Below are positions 14,247-16,837 of a stretch of 16,837 nt of DNA, piece after piece. The notes under the pieces are model-generated. The model was not told where the DNA came from and made no database searches. It worked only from the letters and a program-made list of their open reading frames with translations. The first letter of the stretch is position 1. The number at the start of each line of letters is the position of its first letter. The stretch covers positions 1 through 16,837 of the forward strand of contig JASHRR010001521.1 in the NCBI GenBank assembly GCA_030037185.1, written 5' to 3'. Position numbers and translations under genes: made by a program. The DNA is from Xanthobacteraceae bacterium. Lineage in GTDB: Bacteria; Pseudomonadota; Alphaproteobacteria; Rhizobiales; Xanthobacteraceae.

Positions 14247-15929
14247 TCACCGTATCGTGGTCACGCGCAGCACCTCGCTGGAGGAGGTTATTCCGGCCCG
14301 ACATTTGGCTACGCCGTCGTCGACCATCGTGGTCATCCCGGCCAGCACCGCGGCCCTGTCGATGGCATTGCCGTCAGTTTGGGCGTTAATAAGGCTGCGT
14401 ACGGTCTCCTCGATCTTGAGGACCTCGAACACGCCGACCCGTCCGCGGTAGCCGGTGCCGCCGCAGCGCTCGCAGCCTTTGGGTTGGTAGGTCGCTTCGC
14501 CCGGCTTGAAGCCGAGTGCACGCAGGCGGGGATCATCAGCGAAGTCGGCCAGCCCGAGGTCGCGCTTCGACTTGCAGCGCTCGCACAGCTGGCGCACCAG
14601 CCGCTGGGCGATCACCGCGCGCAGCGTCGACTTGAGCAAGAAGCCCTCGACGCCGAGGTCGAGCAGGCGCGGCACGGCGGCAGCCGCGGTTTCGGTATGA
14701 AGGGTGGTCAGCACCAGGTGGCCCGTCAAGGCAGCATGCACCGCGATGTGAGCGGTCTCCGAGTCGCGCACCTCGCCGACCATGATGACGTCTGGATCCT
14801 GGCGCACGAAGGCGCGCATGGCGGCCGCGAATGTCAGTCCGATCGAGGGCTTTGCCTGGGACTGGTTAACGCCCGCAATCTCGTACTCGACCGGGTCTTC
14901 GATGGTAAGGATCTTGCGGGTGGGCTCGTTGAGGATCGACAGGACGGTTGCCAGCGTCGTCGTCTTGCCGCTGCCGGTCGGTCCGGTGACCACGATCATG
15001 CCGTGGGGCAATCTGAGCAGATCGCGCAGCTTTTTTTCGTCGGGCGGCAGAAAGCCGAGCTTTTCGATGGCGAGGAGACCGCGGTCCGTCGGCAGCAGGC
15101 GGATGACTGCGGACTCGCCGTGCTGCGTCGGCATGATGGCGACGCGGATGTCGAGGTCGGTCTTGCCCACATGCAGCTGAGCCGCGCCGTCCTGCGGCAG
15201 GCGGCGCTCCGCGATATTCAATCCCGACAGAATCTTGATGCGGGAAATGATGGCCTGGGGCAGCGCCCCGGCCGGCGGCGGTATCGCGCGCAGCAGCCCG
15301 TCGATGCGCAGGCGCACCGTCAGCCCGGACCTGAACGGCTCGATGTGAATATCGCTGGCACGCAGCTCCACCGCCTTTTCCAACAGATCGCTCACCGCGC
15401 GAACGACCGGGGCGCCCGACGCGAGATCGCGCAAGCTCTCGATGTCGTCTTCGCGCGCATAGCTTACGGCCCGGCTGGCTTCCGGCGCGCCGACATCGCT
15501 GCCGAGGCGCTGGTCGAGGGCGGTTTCGATATCCTCGAAAGAGGCGACCCCAATCGGCACGTCGCGGCCGAGCACGATAGCGGCAGCGCGGGCTGCCGCA
15601 GAGTCACTCGGATCGGCCACCGCCAGCGTCGGTTCGCCGTCGGCGGACTGAAACGGGAACACCAGCATTTCGCGCAAGAAGCGCTGGGAGAAGCGCTCGG
15701 CCAGCGGCTCACCCGACAACAGGTCCTGCAGGGAGATACGAGGTACCTGAAAGAACGCAGCCACCTGGTCGGCAAAATCGCTGGCCGAAAGATCGGTCAG
15801 CTCCCACAAATTCTGCAGCGCGCGATTGCCCGGCGATGGCGCGGCGCCGTTAAGCACGCTGCTGTCGCCGGAAAGATGATTGTGGTCGCGAAGATAATTC
15901 GCGAATTCGTGCGTAAGGTCGGTGGCCAT
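14247..15929 (-). CDS. gspE: Type II secretion ATPase GspE
   Basis: 560 residues from ATG 15929, with GGAAG seven bases upstream. A longer in-frame extension to 16403 was rejected because it runs through the rpsA leader and rpsA itself and encodes low-complexity sequence. An N-terminal GspE/MshE domain (about 1-150) is followed by the arm region with ASDIHIEPF (191-199) and the catalytic domain: Walker A GPTGSGKT (316-323), aspartate box LTIEDPVEYE, Walker B DVIMVGEVRD (380-389) and histidine box TGHLVLTTLHT. A tetracysteine zinc site has C449/C452 and C486/C489. All active-site features are intact. It drives pseudopilus assembly at the inner membrane and is the first gene of the secretion operon, divergent from rpsA. 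Confidence 0.97.
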   Translation of the reverse strand: MATDLTHEFANYLRDHNHLSGDSSVLNGAAPSPGNRALQNLWELTDLSASDFADQVAAFFQVPRISLQDLLSGEPLAERFSQRFLREMLVFPFQSADGEPTLAVADPSDSAAARAAAIVLGRDVPIGVASFEDIETALDQRLGSDVGAPEASRAVSYAREDDIESLRDLASGAPVVRAVSDLLEKAVELRASDIHIEPFRSGLTVRLRIDGLLRAIPPPAGALPQAIISRIKILSGLNIAERRLPQDGAAQLHVGKTDLDIRVAIMPTQHGESAVIRLLPTDRGLLAIEKLGFLPPDEKKLRDLLRLPHGMIVVTGPTGSGKTTTLATVLSILNEPTRKILTIEDPVEYEIAGVNQSQAKPSIGLTFAAAMRAFVRQDPDVIMVGEVRDSETAHIAVHAALTGHLVLTTLHTETAAAAVPRLLDLGVEGFLLKSTLRAVIAQRLVRQLCERCKSKRDLGLADFADDPRLRALGFKPGEATYQPKGCERCGGTGYRGRVGVFEVLKIEETVRSLINAQTDGNAIDRAAVLAGMTTMVDDGVAKCRAGITSSSEVLRVTTIR

Positions 15930-16025
15930 GACGGTGCTTCCGTGGCAGGCAGTATAGACCGGCCGGACCGATTTGCCATGCCTGGCGGCGAGCCGCGGGT
16001 CATATGAGAGTTCGCCATCACCTTC

Positions 16026-16054
16026 TTGCAGCCCCCGCCACCTTTCGCTATATC
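16026..16054 (+). promoter_or_regulatory. Candidate promoter for the rpsA leader or small RNA
   Basis: TTGCAG (16026-16031) and TATATC (16049-16054) are 17 bases apart and sit in a CTTGCA...CTATAT context, the form of strong housekeeping promoters in rhizobia. Transcription would start near 16060, at the 5' edge of a long stem, about 275 nt before the rpsA start codon. Confidence 0.5.
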
Positions 16055-16173
16055 CGTTGGGTTCGGAGCCGCCCTTACGGTCGAAGCGGGCCGAGCGGGC
16101 CGGAGGCGCGGTCAACTCGCCTTCGCGCGTGGAGGAGCCGCCCGCTCGCAACGTTTCGCTGCGGAACCCGACG
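16055..16173 (+). ncRNA. Probable structured RNA: rpsA leader element or independent small RNA
   Basis: CGTTGGGTTC (16055-16064) pairs with GAACCCGACG (16164-16173) over ten bases with one G-U pair, closing a domain of about 120 nt. Inside, GAGCGGGC (16093-16100) pairs with GCCCGCTC (16140-16147), and GCGCG (16106-16110) with CGCGC (16124-16128). An alternative 5' partner AGCGGGC (16085-16091) could switch the inner stem. The domain begins within a few bases of the predicted transcription start. No known RNA family is recognised from memory. S1 is known to control its own mRNA in enterobacteria, so a leader is plausible. Confidence 0.4.
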
Positions 16174-16185
16174 ATAGATCGTGCC

Positions 16186-16288
16186 AAACGCTCGGTTTGT
16201 GCCGGCGCCACCCTTTCCTCCCCCGCAGGCCGGGGGAGGAAAGGGTGGGCGCGTCGGAGGTATGTGGAACCTCCGGCCCCGAGCGTTT
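16186..16288. repeat. Nested inverted-repeat element upstream of rpsA
   Basis: An outer inverted repeat, AAACGCTCGG (16186-16195) and CCGAGCGTTT (16279-16288), encloses two hairpins. The first, 16205-16252, has arms of 21-22 bases that match except for one unpaired base, around a 5-base loop. The second, 16255-16275, is CGGAGGT/ACCTCCG with a 7-base loop. The first hairpin has the CCTCCCCCGC/GCGGGGGAGG-like form seen in dispersed palindromic repeats of this group. It may be a mobile mini-repeat, a terminator for the upstream RNA, or part of the rpsA leader. Confidence 0.65.
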
Positions 16289-16335
16289 GATGCGCCCCTT
16301 GGTCCAGCCGCCGGTGCCGCCACACAGGAGAATGC

Positions 16336-16837
16336 ATGGCTTTAGCTACCGCTGCCGCGCCGTCGCGGGAAGACTTTGCTGCGATGCTCGAGGACTCGTT
16401 CATTCACGGCAATTTGCAGGAGGGTGCCGTCGTCAAAGGCACCGTCGTGGCGATCGAAAAAGACCTCGCCGTCATCGATGTCGGCCTCAAGACCGAAGGC
16501 CGCGTGCCGCTGCGTGAGTTCAACGGGGCGGGGCGGCAGAACGAACTCAAGATCGGCGACACCGTCGAGGTCTACCTGGAGCGGGTGGAAAATGCGTTGG
16601 GCGAGGCTGTCCTGTCGCGCGACAAGGCGCGACGCGAGGAAAGCTGGGGCAAGCTCGAAAGAGCATTTCAGAACAACGAAAAGGTCCAGGGCGTCATCTT
16701 CAACCAGGTCAAGGGCGGCTTTACGGTCGACCTCGATGGCGCGGTGGCGCTTCTGCCGCGCTCCCAGGTCGATATCCGGCCCATCCGCGACGTCACTCCG
16801 TTGATGAATGTCTCGCAGCCGTTCCAGATCCTCAAGA
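16336..16837 (+). CDS. rpsA: 30S ribosomal protein S1 (3' part outside window)
   Basis: 167 codons are visible to the window edge; the whole protein is usually about 560-570 residues. The ATG at 16336 has CAGGAG five bases upstream; an out-of-frame ATG four bases earlier was rejected. A short N-terminal segment (REDFAAMLEDSF) precedes the first S1 motif domain (about 29-96: EGAVVKGTVVAIEKDLAVIDVGLKTEG in part, and VYLERVENALGEAVLSRDKA), and a second S1 repeat begins near 114 (KVQGVIFNQVKGGFTVDLDG). S1 binds mRNA on the 30S subunit and helps start translation. The usual upstream neighbour cmk is not present here; gspE lies upstream in the opposite direction. Confidence 0.97.
   Translation, partial: MALATAAAPSREDFAAMLEDSFIHGNLQEGAVVKGTVVAIEKDLAVIDVGLKTEGRVPLREFNGAGRQNELKIGDTVEVYLERVENALGEAVLSRDKARREESWGKLERAFQNNEKVQGVIFNQVKGGFTVDLDGAVALLPRSQVDIRPIRDVTPLMNVSQPFQILK

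Noticed and set aside
13731..16007. A 758-codon open frame on the plus strand
   Set aside because: It lies antisense to gspF and gspE, which have intact motifs. Its translation is rich in Arg/Gly/His/Asp and matches no family, as expected for a GC-rich shadow frame.
15930..16403. N-terminal extension of gspE to 718 residues
   Set aside because: It would overlap the rpsA start and leader, encodes low-complexity sequence translated from repeats, and the ATG at 15929 has its own ribosome-binding site and a normal GspE N terminus.

Overview
The window is GC-rich chromosomal DNA. Codon use, GTG starts, the CTTGxx-N17-CTATAT-type promoter and the protein relatives suggest an alphaproteobacterium of the Hyphomicrobiales, probably near Bradyrhizobium/Rhodopseudomonas. 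This placement is an inference from protein appearance, not from a marker gene. No tRNA, rRNA, CRISPR array, intact insertion sequence or phage gene was seen.

Left part (1-4930): a thiamine-diphosphate (TPP) enzyme of the acetolactate-synthase superfamily runs leftward off the edge. A gene-poor 1.3 kb stretch follows, containing a tandem 22/23-bp repeat, a run of ten G and possible decayed coding sequence. Then come a second, only distantly similar TPP enzyme with a twin-arginine (Tat) signal and, 96 bp downstream on the same strand, a small secreted class I cytochrome c. A strong hairpin follows the cytochrome stop codon. The Tat-TPP enzyme and cytochrome c pair is the best candidate for an undescribed function: a periplasmic TPP-dependent oxidative reaction passing electrons to cytochrome c.

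Middle part (5183-9581): a small secreted protein of unknown function and a NarL-type two-component pair, with the histidine kinase first and its response regulator 19 bp behind, are on the minus strand. The kinase carries about 63 in-frame, low-complexity residues inside its ATP-binding domain, encoded by DNA that looks like an intergenic palindromic repeat. Divergent from the kinase is a class III CoA-transferase, preceded by a possible 25-codon leader ORF that contains two mutually exclusive hairpins.

Right part (9634-15929): a compact type II secretion operon on the minus strand, in transcription order gspE-gspF-gspG-gspH-gspL-gspM and a GspC/GspN-like gene. Most junctions overlap or nearly touch. 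The secretin (gspD) and the minor pseudopilins gspI, gspJ and gspK are absent from the cluster, and a 163-bp gap lies where I-J-K would be expected.

Right edge (15930-16837): rpsA (ribosomal protein S1) starts and runs off the window. Its roughly 400-bp upstream region holds a good promoter, a probable structured RNA of about 120 nt and a nested inverted-repeat element. This is either an S1 leader or an independent small RNA followed by a repeat or terminator.
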